The notes: generated from the letters alone by a model not told the origin. A stretch of DNA of 64,000 nucleotides from CAZABC01 sp964483405 (GCA_964483405.1 CAZABC010000004.1:1-64000); one strand, 5' to 3'; shown: positions 1 through 8,804, counted from the first letter of the stretch. A program made the numbers and translations.

Positions 1-1166
1 GTCGAGAACTTGAAGCCCTTCTCGTAGTCGAACTTCTCGACCGCCCGGATGAGGCCGATGTTGCCTTCCTGGATGAGGTCGAGGAACGACATCCCGCGGC
101 CGATGTACTTCTTGGCGATGGAGACGACGAGCCGCAGGTTGGCCGACGTCAGCTGCTCGCGCGCCTCGCGCCCGATGCGGACGATCTCGCCCTTGCGGTG
201 GGCGAGCTTCGTCGTCGGCGGGACCTCGGGGTCGTAGCCCATCCTGCGGAGCTGGTCGGACTCGTTGCCGGCCTCGATCCAGCGCCGGAGCGCGGGCACC
301 GCGACGTCGTCGCGGGTCCAGTCGTAGATCGCCCGCAGGCCGACGTTGTCGCGCGAGTCGAGGTCGCCGGTGTGGACGGCGCCGTAGGCCCAGTCGAGGA
401 GCGTGACGAACGACGCCGCGTCGAGGTGCTCGTTGTAGGCCGCGAGGAGCTTCTTCGCCTCCCGGAGGAGGTCCTTGGTCGCGTCGGACTGGGCGTCCCG
501 GCCGGCCCGGATGAGATGGAAGTCGGGAGCCGTGACGAGGAGGTCGGGATCCTTCGTCGCGGCGGGGTCCTCGAGGGCGGTCCGGACCATCCGGTGGGCC
601 TCGTCGCCGAACGGCAGTCGGTGCTGCGGCTTGGCGGTCCGCGTCTTGCGCTCGGTGTCGTGCAGGGTCCACTCGTGGAGGCTGATGAGGGCCTTCCACG
701 GCTCCTCGGCCATCTGCTCGCCGAGCTCGATCGCCTTGGCGAGGACGACCTCCTCCTCGGCGGTCAGGAGGGCGACCTTGCCGATCTCCTTGAGGTACAT
801 CCGGACCGGGTCGTCGATCCCGATCATGTCGGCGCTGAGGGCGTCGAGCTCCTCCTGGCTCGGCTCCTCGAGCTCGGCCGCGTCGAGCTTGACCGGCTCC
901 TCGACGGCCGCCAGCGACCCGCCTTCGCCCTCCGTCACGACCTCGGCCTCGACCCCGGCCGCGGCGTCGAGCTCGGCGTCGACGACGTCCATGTCGACCT
1001 CCCCGGCAGCCGGCGCGGGCGCGTCCTCGTCGGCGGCGGGATCCGCGGCGACGGCCGCGCGGCTCGGTCGGATCCCCGCGAGCTTCGCTTCCTCCAGGTC
1101 GGCCTTGGCGCGCCGCGGACGCGACAGGACGGCCTCCACGAGCTGCTTGTCGAGCGGGTCGGTCAC
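1..1166 (-). CDS. rpoD: RNA polymerase primary sigma factor RpoD, 3' part outside window
   Basis: Primary sigma-70 factor, directing RNA polymerase core to housekeeping promoters. Reading the minus strand from the GTG at 1166-1164 gives 388 codons without a stop before the window edge, so regions 2.3 to 4 are missing. An acidic, Ala-rich N-terminus is followed by region 1.2 (about residues 114-145, DDPVRMYLKEIG). A non-conserved insert of roughly 170 residues follows, then the start of region 2 (about 330-388, with SFLDLIQEGNIGLIRAVEKF). The insert marks a primary rather than alternative sigma factor. The start codon overlaps the dnaG stop as GTGA, implying translational coupling as in the classic dnaG-rpoD macromolecular synthesis operon; no rpsU is present. 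Identification is certain; the start is likely because of the overlap. Confidence 0.95.
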   Translation of the reverse strand, partial: MTDPLDKQLVEAVLSRPRRAKADLEEAKLAGIRPSRAAVAADPAADEDAPAPAAGEVDMDVVDAELDAAAGVEAEVVTEGEGGSLAAVEEPVKLDAAELEEPSQEELDALSADMIGIDDPVRMYLKEIGKVALLTAEEEVVLAKAIELGEQMAEEPWKALISLHEWTLHDTERKTRTAKPQHRLPFGDEAHRMVRTALEDPAATKDPDLLVTAPDFHLIRAGRDAQSDATKDLLREAKKLLAAYNEHLDAASFVTLLDWAYGAVHTGDLDSRDNVGLRAIYDWTRDDVAVPALRRWIEAGNESDQLRRMGYDPEVPPTTKLAHRKGEIVRIGREAREQLTSANLRLVVSIAKKYIGRGMSFLDLIQEGNIGLIRAVEKFDYEKGFKFS

Positions 1167-3181
1167 GGGCGGGCCCTCCTGGCGGCTGGTTCGGTCTGGG
1201 TCGACTCGATCCGGGCGGGAGCGCCCGGGCGAGCGAGGAGTCGGACGTCATCGCGTCGCCGGTCGAGCGACCGGCGAGCTTCGTCGATCTGGCGGGCCTG
1301 GGCGAGCGCCTCGGTCATCGCCGCGGTGTCGCCGCGGCGCTCGGCGTCGGCCTGGGCGGCGAGGTTGAACGCCGCCCGCTCCTCGAGCCGGTCCGCCTCG
1401 AGCGAGAGCAGGCAGGCATGGGCGGCGTATCGGAGCCGGTCGGTCGTGAGCTCGGTCGGGTCGGGTCCGCTCCGGGCGTACAGGGCGATCGCGAGCGCCC
1501 GCGTCTCCTCGTCGAGGCCGTCGAGGAGCCGGGCCCGCTCGAACCGACCGGGGACGCCGGCATCGTCGGGCGCCCGCATCAGGACGATCGCCCGGAACAG
1601 CTCGCGGGCGAGCGTCGAGGGGAGCTGATCGGGGGCGAGCTCGTCGACGACGGTGAGCTGGAGGTCGGGCACGAGCAGCAGCAGCCGGAGCAGCTCCGCC
1701 TCGACCGGCGTGATCGCCCGGACGACCTCCTCGGGCGAGACCTGCTCGCGGGCGGCGAGGACCGCCCCGAGCGAGAGCCGCGCGCCGCCGTGCTCGCCGT
1801 CGCCGGCGAGGCCGCCGGGTCGCGGGATCGGGTTCGGCCGGGCGTGAAGGACCTCGAGCAGCGTCCGTTCCTCGAGCCCGGCCCGCCGGGCGAGGAGCTG
1901 GAGGTACGAGTCCCGCACGACCGGGTCGGCGACCCGCCGCAGCGTCGGCATCACCCCGTCGACGAGGCGTTTGCGGCCCTCGGGCATCGCGAGGTCGACC
2001 TTCGCGGCGTGGTAGTCGATGAGGTAGGCGAGGACCGGCACCGGGGCCCGGGTCGCCTCGCGCCAGAGGTCGGGATCCTCGCGGACGACCTCGTCGGGAT
2101 CCTTGCCCTCGGGCAGCCGGACGACGCCGACGTCGGTCAGCCCGACGCCCGCCTCGCCGACCTGGACCTCGCTGATGAGGGCGTTGAGCTCGGTCACGCC
2201 GAACGTGCCGGCGCTCTGCCCGGCCGGGTCGACGTCGTAGGCGAGGGCGATCCGTTTGGCGTAGCGGGTCAGGACCGCGACCTGGCCGGGCGTGAGGGCC
2301 GTCCCGAGCGAGGCGACGACGTTGTCGAAGCCGGCCTGGTGGGCCATCAGCGCGTCGGTGTAGCCCTCGACGAGGACCGCCTGACCGGACTTGCGGATCG
2401 GCGCCTTCGCCCGGTCGATGAGGTACAGCGTCCGGCTCTTGTCGAAGAGCGGTGTGGCCGGCGAGTTGAGGTACTTCGGGCCGGGGTCCCGGCCGCCGCC
2501 CCGCTCGCGGGCCTCCGCCTCGCTGCCGAGGATCCGGCCGCCGAGCCCGACCGCTCCGCCGTTGGCGTCGCGGATCGGGAAGATCACCCTCGCGCGGAAG
2601 CGGTCGTAGACGCCGCCGCGGCTCCCCTGGCGGGCCGTCGCGAGGCCGACGGTCACGAGCTCCTCGGGCTTGACCTGGCGGCGCGCCTGGAGCTGGCGGG
2701 CGGCGACGTCCCAGCCGTCGGGCGCCCAGCCGAGCTGGAACCGCGCGATCGTCTCGTCGGTGAAGCCGCGGCCCCGGAGGTAATCGAGCGCCGGCTTGCC
2801 GGTCGGGTGGGACGTCAGGACCGTGTGGTAGAAGGCGATCGCCCCCTCGAGGACCTCGCGGAGTCGCGCCCGGTAGGCGTCCTGGGCCCGGGTCCGGTCG
2901 TCGAGCTCGACCCCCGCCTTCGCCGCGAGGACCTTGAGCGCGTCGGGGAACGACAGCCCGTCGCGCTCCATGACGAAGCTGAAGACGTCGCCGCCCTTGC
3001 CGCAGCCGAAGCACTTGTACGTTTCGCGGGCGGGTGTGACGACGAACGACGGCGTCTTCTCGCCGTGGAACGGGCAGAGCCCCTTGAACGTGGTCCCGGC
3101 CTTCTTCAGCTGGACCGTCTCGCCGACGACGTCCACGATGCTGAGCCGGCCCTTGACCTCGGCTGCGACGCCGACCGCCAA
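1163..3181 (-). CDS. dnaG: DNA primase DnaG
   Basis: Synthesises RNA primers at the replication fork. The 672-residue protein has the N-terminal CHC2 zinc finger (C36, H39, C57, C60; CPFHGEK and YKCFGCGKGG). The catalytic core and Toprim domain follow (EGYTDAL near residue 270 and a metal-binding DVDPAG in place of the usual DGDxAG), then a divergent C-terminal helicase-binding region. Length is slightly above the usual 580-650. The start is TTG at 3181-3179. It is chosen because a strong GGAGGT lies six bases upstream and no ATG or GTG fits better. The last codon overlaps the rpoD start by four bases. The 199-base upstream gap holds TTGACA motifs and palindromes described separately. Confidence 0.97.
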   Translation of the reverse strand: MAVGVAAEVKGRLSIVDVVGETVQLKKAGTTFKGLCPFHGEKTPSFVVTPARETYKCFGCGKGGDVFSFVMERDGLSFPDALKVLAAKAGVELDDRTRAQDAYRARLREVLEGAIAFYHTVLTSHPTGKPALDYLRGRGFTDETIARFQLGWAPDGWDVAARQLQARRQVKPEELVTVGLATARQGSRGGVYDRFRARVIFPIRDANGGAVGLGGRILGSEAEARERGGGRDPGPKYLNSPATPLFDKSRTLYLIDRAKAPIRKSGQAVLVEGYTDALMAHQAGFDNVVASLGTALTPGQVAVLTRYAKRIALAYDVDPAGQSAGTFGVTELNALISEVQVGEAGVGLTDVGVVRLPEGKDPDEVVREDPDLWREATRAPVPVLAYLIDYHAAKVDLAMPEGRKRLVDGVMPTLRRVADPVVRDSYLQLLARRAGLEERTLLEVLHARPNPIPRPGGLAGDGEHGGARLSLGAVLAAREQVSPEEVVRAITPVEAELLRLLLLVPDLQLTVVDELAPDQLPSTLARELFRAIVLMRAPDDAGVPGRFERARLLDGLDEETRALAIALYARSGPDPTELTTDRLRYAAHACLLSLEADRLEERAAFNLAAQADAERRGDTAAMTEALAQARQIDEARRSLDRRRDDVRLLARPGAPARIESTQTEPAARRARP

Positions 3182-3255
3182 CCGCTACCTCCGGGTCCGG
3201 TCGTCGAGCCGCGCCCCCGCCTGGGCCCGCGATCGCCGCGCCGGACATGGCTACG

Positions 3256-3278
3256 GGCCTGTCAAGTCTTGACAGGCC
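3256..3278. promoter_or_regulatory. 23-bp perfect palindrome upstream of dnaG, candidate operator
   Basis: Two 11-base arms, GGCCTGTCAAG and its exact complement, flank a single T. Each arm carries TTGACA, one on each strand. The element lies about 75 bases upstream of the dnaG start. It would sit just downstream of the putative transcription start if the TTGACA at 3313-3318 is the -35 box. A perfect palindrome of this length suggests a dimeric repressor site; the regulator is unknown. Confidence 0.5.
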
Positions 3279-3289
3279 GCGACGATCGG

Positions 3290-3318
3290 ATGGTGCGCCC
3301 GATCGCGGGTCATGTCAA
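3290..3318 (-). promoter_or_regulatory. Candidate sigma-70 promoter of dnaG-rpoD
   Basis: On the minus strand a perfect -35 TTGACA (3318-3313) is followed after 17 bases by CACCAT (3295-3290), a weak -10. A second TTGACA (3329-3324) lies 11 bases further upstream and may be an alternative -35. The spacing is ideal but the -10 match is only three of six, so this is a candidate. Transcription would start near 3283 and run into the palindrome at 3256-3278. Confidence 0.45.
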
Positions 3319-3341
3319 GGGTCTGTCAATACCCCGTTGGA

Positions 3342-3360
3342 GTATCGCGCCAGGCGATAC
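3342..3360 (-). terminator. Hairpin between SulP and dnaG
   Basis: GTATCGC and GCGATAC form a perfect 7-bp stem with a 5-base loop, 20 bases after the SulP stop. There is no T-tract. It could terminate SulP transcription or be part of the dnaG control region. Confidence 0.35.
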
Positions 3361-3380
3361 CCGGGCCGACGCCGGCGGGT

Positions 3381-5261
3381 CTAGCCGGGACCGCCGGCGG
3401 CCTCCAGCTCGGCCGTCAGGCGTCGCTCGAGGGCGAGGAGCGTCTCCCGGCCCGCGTCGCCCGTCCCCGGCCGGGCGGCTCGCTCGCGGATGAACGCCAG
3501 CAGATCGGCCAGGACCGCGACACGCTCGCGGGCGCCCGGCAACCGGAGGGCGAAGGCGAGGATCGCGTCGAGGTCGCCGGCGTGGACCCGGTCGACCCCG
3601 ATCGCCGCGAGCGTGCCCGAGCGGTCGAGGAGATCGCGGACGCCGGGCCGGAGGTCGCTCAGCCAGAGCTCGATCCCATCGTCCGCGAGCCGTCCGTGGA
3701 GGTCTTCGAGCGCCTCGACGACCGGGACGTCGACCTCCGGCGTGAGCGCCAGGTCGAGCAGCACGACCGTCGGTCGCGGGTCGGCCGCCTCGACGGCCTC
3801 GAGGACGCCGTCGCGGACCGCGGCGACGTTGGCGAAGAACAGCATGTCGTCGGGTCGGGCGATGAGCAGCCCCGGGATGGCCGCCGCCGGGTCCACCCGC
3901 AGGTCGACCGGGTCCAGGCCGCCGCTGGCCCGGCCGAGGAAGGTCAGGCGCCCTTCGCTCGTCCGCCAGACGAGGACCGCGAGCGACGCGACGACGGCGA
4001 TGCCGAGGGCCTGGAGCGTCGGCACGACGAGGACACCGACGAGGGCGATGATCGCCAGCCAGAAGTCGATCCGCCGAAGCTGCCACAGCCGGCGCAGCTT
4101 GCCGACCTTCATCATCCCGGTGACGGCGACGATGACGACGGCGCCGAGGATCGGCTCGGGCAGCGGCTCGAAGAGGGGTGTCAGGAACAGCGCGACGAGG
4201 GCGGTCGCGGCGGCGGCCGTGACGAGCGACGCCGGGGTCTTCGCGCCGGCGCGGTCGTTGGCCGCCGACTTCGAGAGCGACGACCCGATCGGGAAGCCCG
4301 AGTAGAGGCCGGCCCCGGTGTTGGCGGCGCCGATCGCGATGAGCTCGCGGTTCGGGTCGATCTTCCCGCCATGCTTCCGGGCGAACTCGTTGGCGGGGCC
4401 GATGGCCTCCGCGAACGCGACGAGCGCGATCCCGATCGCCCCGGCGAGGAGGAGCGGCAGCGCCTCGAGCCCCACGCCGGGCAGCGACGGCCGCCCGAGG
4501 CCGGCCGGCAGGTCGCCGACGACGTGGACGCCCAGCGCCTCGAAACCGACCGCCACCGACAGCCCGATGGAGACCAGCATGACGACGAGGGCGGCCGGCA
4601 GGCGCGGCACGAGCCGCTCCAGCGCCAACAGGCCGGCGATGCCGGCCAGGCCGATCCCGAGCGTCAGGCCGTCCGTCTCGCCGAGCTTGGGCACGATGTC
4701 GAGGACCAGCTCGAGCGCACTCTCGCCCTCCGCCTCGATGCCGAGCAGCTTCGGGACCTGCTTGATCGAGATGAGCAGGGCCAGCCCGAAGACGAAGCCG
4801 ATGAGGACCGACTCGGAGAAGAACTGGGCGATCCGACCGAGCCTGAGCACCCCGGCGGCGATCGAGACAAGACCGGCGAGGATCGCGAGGGCGGCGGTCA
4901 GGGCGATGTACTCGGGTGTCTCGGCCGGGGCGAGGGCCGAGATCGTCCCGGCCGACATGATCGCGATCGCCGACGACACGGCGACGACGAGCTGGCGCGA
5001 GCTGCCGAGCGCCGCGTAGGCGAGCAGCGCCACGGGGGCCGCGTAGAACGCGGTCTCCGGCGGGACCCCGGCCAGCTCGGCATAGGCCATGCCCTCGGGG
5101 ACGAGGATCGCGCAGACGGTCAGCCCGGCGACGACGTCGAGCGGGAGCCATGCCCGCCGGTAGCCGGGCACCCAGGCGAAGATCGGCCAGGCCCGTCCGC
5201 CGGACGGCCGCGGGTCGCGGTCGCGCCCCTGGCCGCCTGTCGTCCTCGCCGGGTCCGTCAT
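3381..5261 (-). CDS. SulP family anion transporter with C-terminal STAS domain
   Basis: Inner-membrane SLC26/SulP transporter, usually moving sulfate, bicarbonate or related anions by symport or exchange; substrate cannot be read from sequence. The 626-residue protein has a short hydrophilic N-terminus and a membrane domain to about residue 440 with SulP hallmarks (PEGMAYAELAGVPP near 55, EFARKHGGKIDPNRELIAIG near 300, GFPIGSSLSKSA just after). It ends in a cytoplasmic STAS domain (about 460-570, DDMLFFANV) and a short helical tail. Length is normal for the family. The ATG at 5261 has TATGGT (5279-5274) about 12 bases upstream as a possible -10 box, so the leader would be very short. It reads toward dnaG but is separated from it by 199 bases and a hairpin. 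Confidence 0.93.
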   Translation of the reverse strand: MTDPARTTGGQGRDRDPRPSGGRAWPIFAWVPGYRRAWLPLDVVAGLTVCAILVPEGMAYAELAGVPPETAFYAAPVALLAYAALGSSRQLVVAVSSAIAIMSAGTISALAPAETPEYIALTAALAILAGLVSIAAGVLRLGRIAQFFSESVLIGFVFGLALLISIKQVPKLLGIEAEGESALELVLDIVPKLGETDGLTLGIGLAGIAGLLALERLVPRLPAALVVMLVSIGLSVAVGFEALGVHVVGDLPAGLGRPSLPGVGLEALPLLLAGAIGIALVAFAEAIGPANEFARKHGGKIDPNRELIAIGAANTGAGLYSGFPIGSSLSKSAANDRAGAKTPASLVTAAAATALVALFLTPLFEPLPEPILGAVVIVAVTGMMKVGKLRRLWQLRRIDFWLAIIALVGVLVVPTLQALGIAVVASLAVLVWRTSEGRLTFLGRASGGLDPVDLRVDPAAAIPGLLIARPDDMLFFANVAAVRDGVLEAVEAADPRPTVVLLDLALTPEVDVPVVEALEDLHGRLADDGIELWLSDLRPGVRDLLDRSGTLAAIGVDRVHAGDLDAILAFALRLPGARERVAVLADLLAFIRERAARPGTGDAGRETLLALERRLTAELEAAGGPG

Positions 5262-5295
5262 GTCACCGAGTGAACCATACCGACGGAGGCGCCGT

Positions 5296-5318
5296 GCATC
5301 GCCCGTGGCGAGCGATGC
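5296..5318. terminator. Hairpin downstream of the ABC exporter operon
   Basis: GCATCGC and GCGATGC form a perfect 7-bp stem around a 9-base loop, 28 bases beyond the permease stop and before the SulP start. No T-tract follows. Confidence 0.4.
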
Positions 5319-5345
5319 CCCGACGCCCGCGGCCGATCGGCGTCC

Positions 5346-7043
5346 TCAACGGGCGATGTCCCGGCGCTCCATCCCCCAGGCGCCGAGCGAGATGCCGCCC
5401 GCCGCCAGGGCGACGCTCAGGACGATGCCGACCGGGTCGACCTGGCCGATCATCGGCTGCCCGAAGTGCGTCGTCAGGGCGAGCTCGGCGACCCAGTCCG
5501 GCAGCTCCAGCGCCGGGGCGAGGAGGGCGACGAGGAAGGTGACGACGACGAGCAGGGCGACGACCTCGGCGGCGAGCGAGGTCCGCCACAGCCCGCCGAC
5601 GGCGACGCCGACGCCGATCAGGGCGATCGCGTAGAAGCCGATCACGAGGGTCCCGACGGTCGGCGCGATCACGTCGCCACCGGCGAAGATCGAGCCGAGC
5701 AGGATCCCGACCGCGACGAGGACGGTCGTGACGACCGCGGCGCCGATCGCGCTGATGCCGCCGGCCACGACCCAGGTCCGCCGGGTGAGGGGCGTCGCCA
5801 GGAGCTCCTCGAGGCGACCGCTGGTCTCGTCGCCGGCCCACCTGCCGACGAACGTCGCGGCGGCGAAGCCGATGACGATGATCCCCATCTCGACGAAGAT
5901 CAGTTGGAGGAACCAGCCCGACGAGGTCATGTCGCCCCCCGGGAAGACCGCCTCGAGGATCGTCTCGAAGGTCGGGAAGTCCGTCAGCAGCTGCTCGGAG
6001 AAGGTCCGGCTGACCGCGGCCATCATGAAGCCGAAGATGCCGATCCCGATGCCCCAGGCGAGGGCGCCCGGCAGCTGATCGCCGAACGCGCGTCCGACGG
6101 GCCCACGCGTCCCGAGGGTGGCCCGCGGGAGGCCCGGGACCGGTAGCCCGGTCATCACCCCGAGGTCGCGCCGAGCGAACAGCTCGACGCCGACCGCGAA
6201 GAGGACGACGGTGATCACCGCGACGACGGCCAGCGACGCCCAGTCGAACCGGCCTGCCAGCGGGACATGGTCGTACGTCCAGGCGAACCACGACAGATTG
6301 GCGATGCCCTCGAAGGCGGGCACGTGTGGGGCGTAGTTGCCGACGATGAAGGATGCGAGCATGACGCCGCCGGCGACGCCGGCCGCGCTGGCCCGGCCGA
6401 CGATCGGTCCGAGGGCGAACGCGACCGAGCCCGAGACGAGGCCGAGCAGGCCGACCCAGAGCCCGAACCCGATCCCCTCGACCAGGGTGATCTCATCACC
6501 GAGCGCTGGGTCGCCGAAGGCGCTGGAGGACACGACCGCGGCGACGGCCATGACCGCCATCGCGACGACCATGATCGTGACGTGGGCGACGAGCTTCTCG
6601 AGGGCGATACGGCGCTTCCCGAACGGGGCGACCGCGACGAAGTCGAGGCTCGCCCGGCGCGCCTCGCCGGCCAGCGTCGAGGACAGGGCGAGGATCGACC
6701 AGAGCCCGGCGATGAAGATGAAGATCGGGCCGTACTTGTAGGTCAGGAAGCCGCCCATCGTCCCGACGTCGACCGGGTTGCCGGCGATCCCGGCCATGAT
6801 CGGCGGGACGGCGTCGACGAGGGCCGCGATCTCCGCCCGTGCCTCGGGGCTGGCGTAGGTGCTGCCCCAGACGCTGCCGAGGACGAGCATCAGGCCGGCG
6901 AAGAAACCGGTCATGATGATGAAGGCGAGCCGCGAATCGCGGATCGTCTTACCGTAGATGCTCCCGAAGCCGTAGAGCCGCCGGTGGAACGGGATCGCCG
7001 GGATCGCCGCCCCACGCGGCGGCAGGCGCGTCTCAACGGCCAT
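5346..7043 (-). CDS. ABC-2 type exporter permease, two fused halves
   Basis: Membrane partner of the ATPase encoded just upstream. The 565 residues form about 12 hydrophobic segments in two six-helix halves, matching the fused ABC-2 permeases found with TetR-controlled multidrug or polyketide exporters. Conserved features are the N-terminal FGSIYGKTIRDSRLA and the SSTLAGEARRASLDF segment near residue 125. A second-half counterpart, DETSGRLEELLATPL, lies near residue 410. The ATG at 7043 lies inside the end of the ATPase gene (11-bp overlap), indicating translational coupling. Substrate is unknown; tetronasin- or tetracenomycin-type exporters are the nearest families I recall. Confident as ABC-2 permease, not as to cargo. 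Confidence 0.9.
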   Translation of the reverse strand: MAVETRLPPRGAAIPAIPFHRRLYGFGSIYGKTIRDSRLAFIIMTGFFAGLMLVLGSVWGSTYASPEARAEIAALVDAVPPIMAGIAGNPVDVGTMGGFLTYKYGPIFIFIAGLWSILALSSTLAGEARRASLDFVAVAPFGKRRIALEKLVAHVTIMVVAMAVMAVAAVVSSSAFGDPALGDEITLVEGIGFGLWVGLLGLVSGSVAFALGPIVGRASAAGVAGGVMLASFIVGNYAPHVPAFEGIANLSWFAWTYDHVPLAGRFDWASLAVVAVITVVLFAVGVELFARRDLGVMTGLPVPGLPRATLGTRGPVGRAFGDQLPGALAWGIGIGIFGFMMAAVSRTFSEQLLTDFPTFETILEAVFPGGDMTSSGWFLQLIFVEMGIIVIGFAAATFVGRWAGDETSGRLEELLATPLTRRTWVVAGGISAIGAAVVTTVLVAVGILLGSIFAGGDVIAPTVGTLVIGFYAIALIGVGVAVGGLWRTSLAAEVVALLVVVTFLVALLAPALELPDWVAELALTTHFGQPMIGQVDPVGIVLSVALAAGGISLGAWGMERRDIAR

Positions 7044-7947
7044 CGCCGGCCACCTCGACGGCCTGCCGGCCGTACTGGGCGAGGAACGTGTCCTCGAGGG
7101 ACGGCTCGCGGCTCGTGACGTCGAGCAGCTCGTGGCGGGCGGCCGCCTGGACGACGGGCCCGATCGGCCCGCTGACGCGGAGCCGCATGACGTGGTCGTC
7201 GACCTCGACGTCGCTCACGCCGGGCAGGACCTCGAACTCGGCCGCCGGCACCGGGCCGCTGAACCGGAGCTCGACCTGGTGGTGGGCGAGGTCGCGCAGC
7301 GCGTCGACCGTGCCGAGCCGGACGATGCGACCCTCGCGGATGATGGCGACGCGGCCGCAGGTCTTCTCGACCTCGCTCAGGATGTGGCTCGAAAGGAAGA
7401 TCGTCGTCCCCTCGGCCGCCGTCTCGAGAATCGTCTCGAAGAAGCTCTGCTGGACGAGCGGGTCGAGGCCCGAGGTCGGCTCGTCGAGGATGAGCAGCTC
7501 CGGCCGGTGCTGGAGGGCGATGACGAGGCCGACCTTCTGCTTGTTGCCCTTCGAGTACTCCTTGAAGCGCCGGCTCGTGTCGAGGTCGAGCCGCTCGACG
7601 AGGGCCGCCTGGTAGGCCGGGTCGACCCCGCCGCGGAGGTTGGCGAAGTACTCGAGCGTCTGCTTGCCGGTGAGTCGGTCGTACAGGGCGAACTCGCCCG
7701 GGATGTAGCCGACCCGACGGTGGATCGAGACGGGGTCGACGGTCGACTCGACGCCGAACACGAGGGCCCGGCCGCTCGTCGGCTTGATCAGGTCGAGCAT
7801 CGTCCGGATCGTCGTCGTCTTGCCGGCGCCATTGGGTCCGAGGAAGCCGAAGATCTCGCCGGCCGCCACCTCGAGGTCGACGTCGACGATGCCGCGGCTC
7901 GAGCCGTACGACTTGGTCAACCGCTCGAGCTGGATGACAGGGGGCAT
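7033..7947 (-). CDS. ABC transporter ATP-binding protein (exporter)
   Basis: Energises the permease encoded downstream. The 304-residue protein has Walker A at 37-45 (GPNGAGKTT), a signature at 131-140 reading YSKGNKQKVG instead of the usual LSGGQ, and Walker B at 151-156 followed by the D-loop (LILDEPTSGLDP). The switch histidine follows in LSSHIL. The variant signature is normal for ATPases paired with ABC-2 permeases. A C-terminal 80-residue domain follows the nucleotide-binding domain. ATG at 7947 has AAGGAG upstream. The gene lies 12 bases after the TetR gene and overlaps the permease by 11 bases, so the three genes are one operon. Confidence 0.95.
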   Translation of the reverse strand: MPPVIQLERLTKSYGSSRGIVDVDLEVAAGEIFGFLGPNGAGKTTTIRTMLDLIKPTSGRALVFGVESTVDPVSIHRRVGYIPGEFALYDRLTGKQTLEYFANLRGGVDPAYQAALVERLDLDTSRRFKEYSKGNKQKVGLVIALQHRPELLILDEPTSGLDPLVQQSFFETILETAAEGTTIFLSSHILSEVEKTCGRVAIIREGRIVRLGTVDALRDLAHHQVELRFSGPVPAAEFEVLPGVSDVEVDDHVMRLRVSGPIGPVVQAAARHELLDVTSREPSLEDTFLAQYGRQAVEVAGDGR

Positions 7948-7959
7948 CGGGACTCCTTC

Positions 7960-8643
7960 TCAGGCGAACCAGCGGCGCAGGGTGGGCTCGTCGACGAGCT
8001 CGAACGACCCCGGCGGCAGCCCGAGGATGCGCTCGAACGCCTCGTCGAACGCGGCGACGGCCGTCGCGACCTCGTCGTATGGGACGAGGCCGTCGAGCCG
8101 GGCGAGGAAGAGACGGCCGGTCGTGTCGCCGGCGCCCACCATGAGCGCGACGAGGATCGCCGCGGCGTGGTCGGCCGAGGTCGCCGTGAACGTGCCCTCG
8201 GCCTTGCCCTGACGGATGATCGTGGCGAAGAGCGGCGGCAGCCGCTCGCCGACGACCCGGGTGAACCGCTCGCGGACGAGCGCGTTGTCGTCGGCGTACC
8301 AGGCCCGCTGGACGGCGATCGTCAGGTCGCGCCGCTCGGCCTTCCAGCGACCGGCCGTCGCGAAGACGCCCCGGAGCTTGTCGAGTGCCGGCAGGTCCGG
8401 ATCGCCCGCGATCGGCCGCATCGCCCCGATCACCGCGTCGGTCATCCGGTCGATGACGGCGGTCAGCAGGTCCGCCTTCGAATCGAAGTAGTGGTAGAAG
8501 GCACCCTTCGACGTCCCGAGCTCCTCGAGCACGTCCTGGACGCTCATCCGCTCGTAGCCCTTCGTCCGGATGAGCCGCTCCGCGACATCGACGAAGGCAT
8601 CCCGGCGGACGGCGTGCGCCGTCACGTCGACCGTGCGCGACAT
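7960..8643 (-). CDS. TetR family transcriptional regulator of the ABC exporter
   Basis: Ligand-responsive repressor, first gene of the exporter operon. The 227-residue protein starts with a TetR_N helix-turn-helix (about residues 12-58; MSVQDVLEELGTSKGAFYHYFDSK in its recognition region). An all-helical ligand domain of about 150 residues follows and the C-terminus is LRRWFA. An open frame extends 81 codons upstream but is low-complexity and crosses the operator, so the ATG at 8643 is chosen. A perfect TetR-type palindrome begins 15 bases upstream of this start and overlaps the promoter, indicating autorepression of the whole operon. Ligand unknown. Confidence 0.93.
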   Translation of the reverse strand: MSRTVDVTAHAVRRDAFVDVAERLIRTKGYERMSVQDVLEELGTSKGAFYHYFDSKADLLTAVIDRMTDAVIGAMRPIAGDPDLPALDKLRGVFATAGRWKAERRDLTIAVQRAWYADDNALVRERFTRVVGERLPPLFATIIRQGKAEGTFTATSADHAAAILVALMVGAGDTTGRLFLARLDGLVPYDEVATAVAAFDEAFERILGLPPGSFELVDEPTLRRWFA

Positions 8644-8658
8644 GCGTCCCTCGAATGA

Positions 8659-8677
8659 CAGACCGACCGTCGGTCTG
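8659..8677. promoter_or_regulatory. TetR operator palindrome
   Basis: CAGACCGAC and GTCGGTCTG flank one C, a perfect 19-bp palindrome containing the GACCGACNGTCGGTC core typical of TetR operators. It covers the expected transcription start of the exporter operon on the minus strand, a simple repression layout. Confidence 0.8.
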
Positions 8678-8683
8678 AGTATA
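8678..8683 (-). promoter_or_regulatory. -10 box of the tetR-ABC operon
   Basis: The minus strand reads TATACT, five of six to the sigma-70 consensus, immediately upstream of the operator. No convincing -35 box is visible 16-18 bases further up. Confidence 0.6.
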
Positions 8684-8804
8684 CGCCCTCGGCCGGGCGC
8701 GGCGCGCCGTCCAGCCGTCGTCGTGCTCGGCGCCGCGCGGATGGCGGCGTGACGCCCCGCGGGGCGGCGTGGCACGATCGTCGCCAGCGGAGGAGGCGGG
8801 CGCG

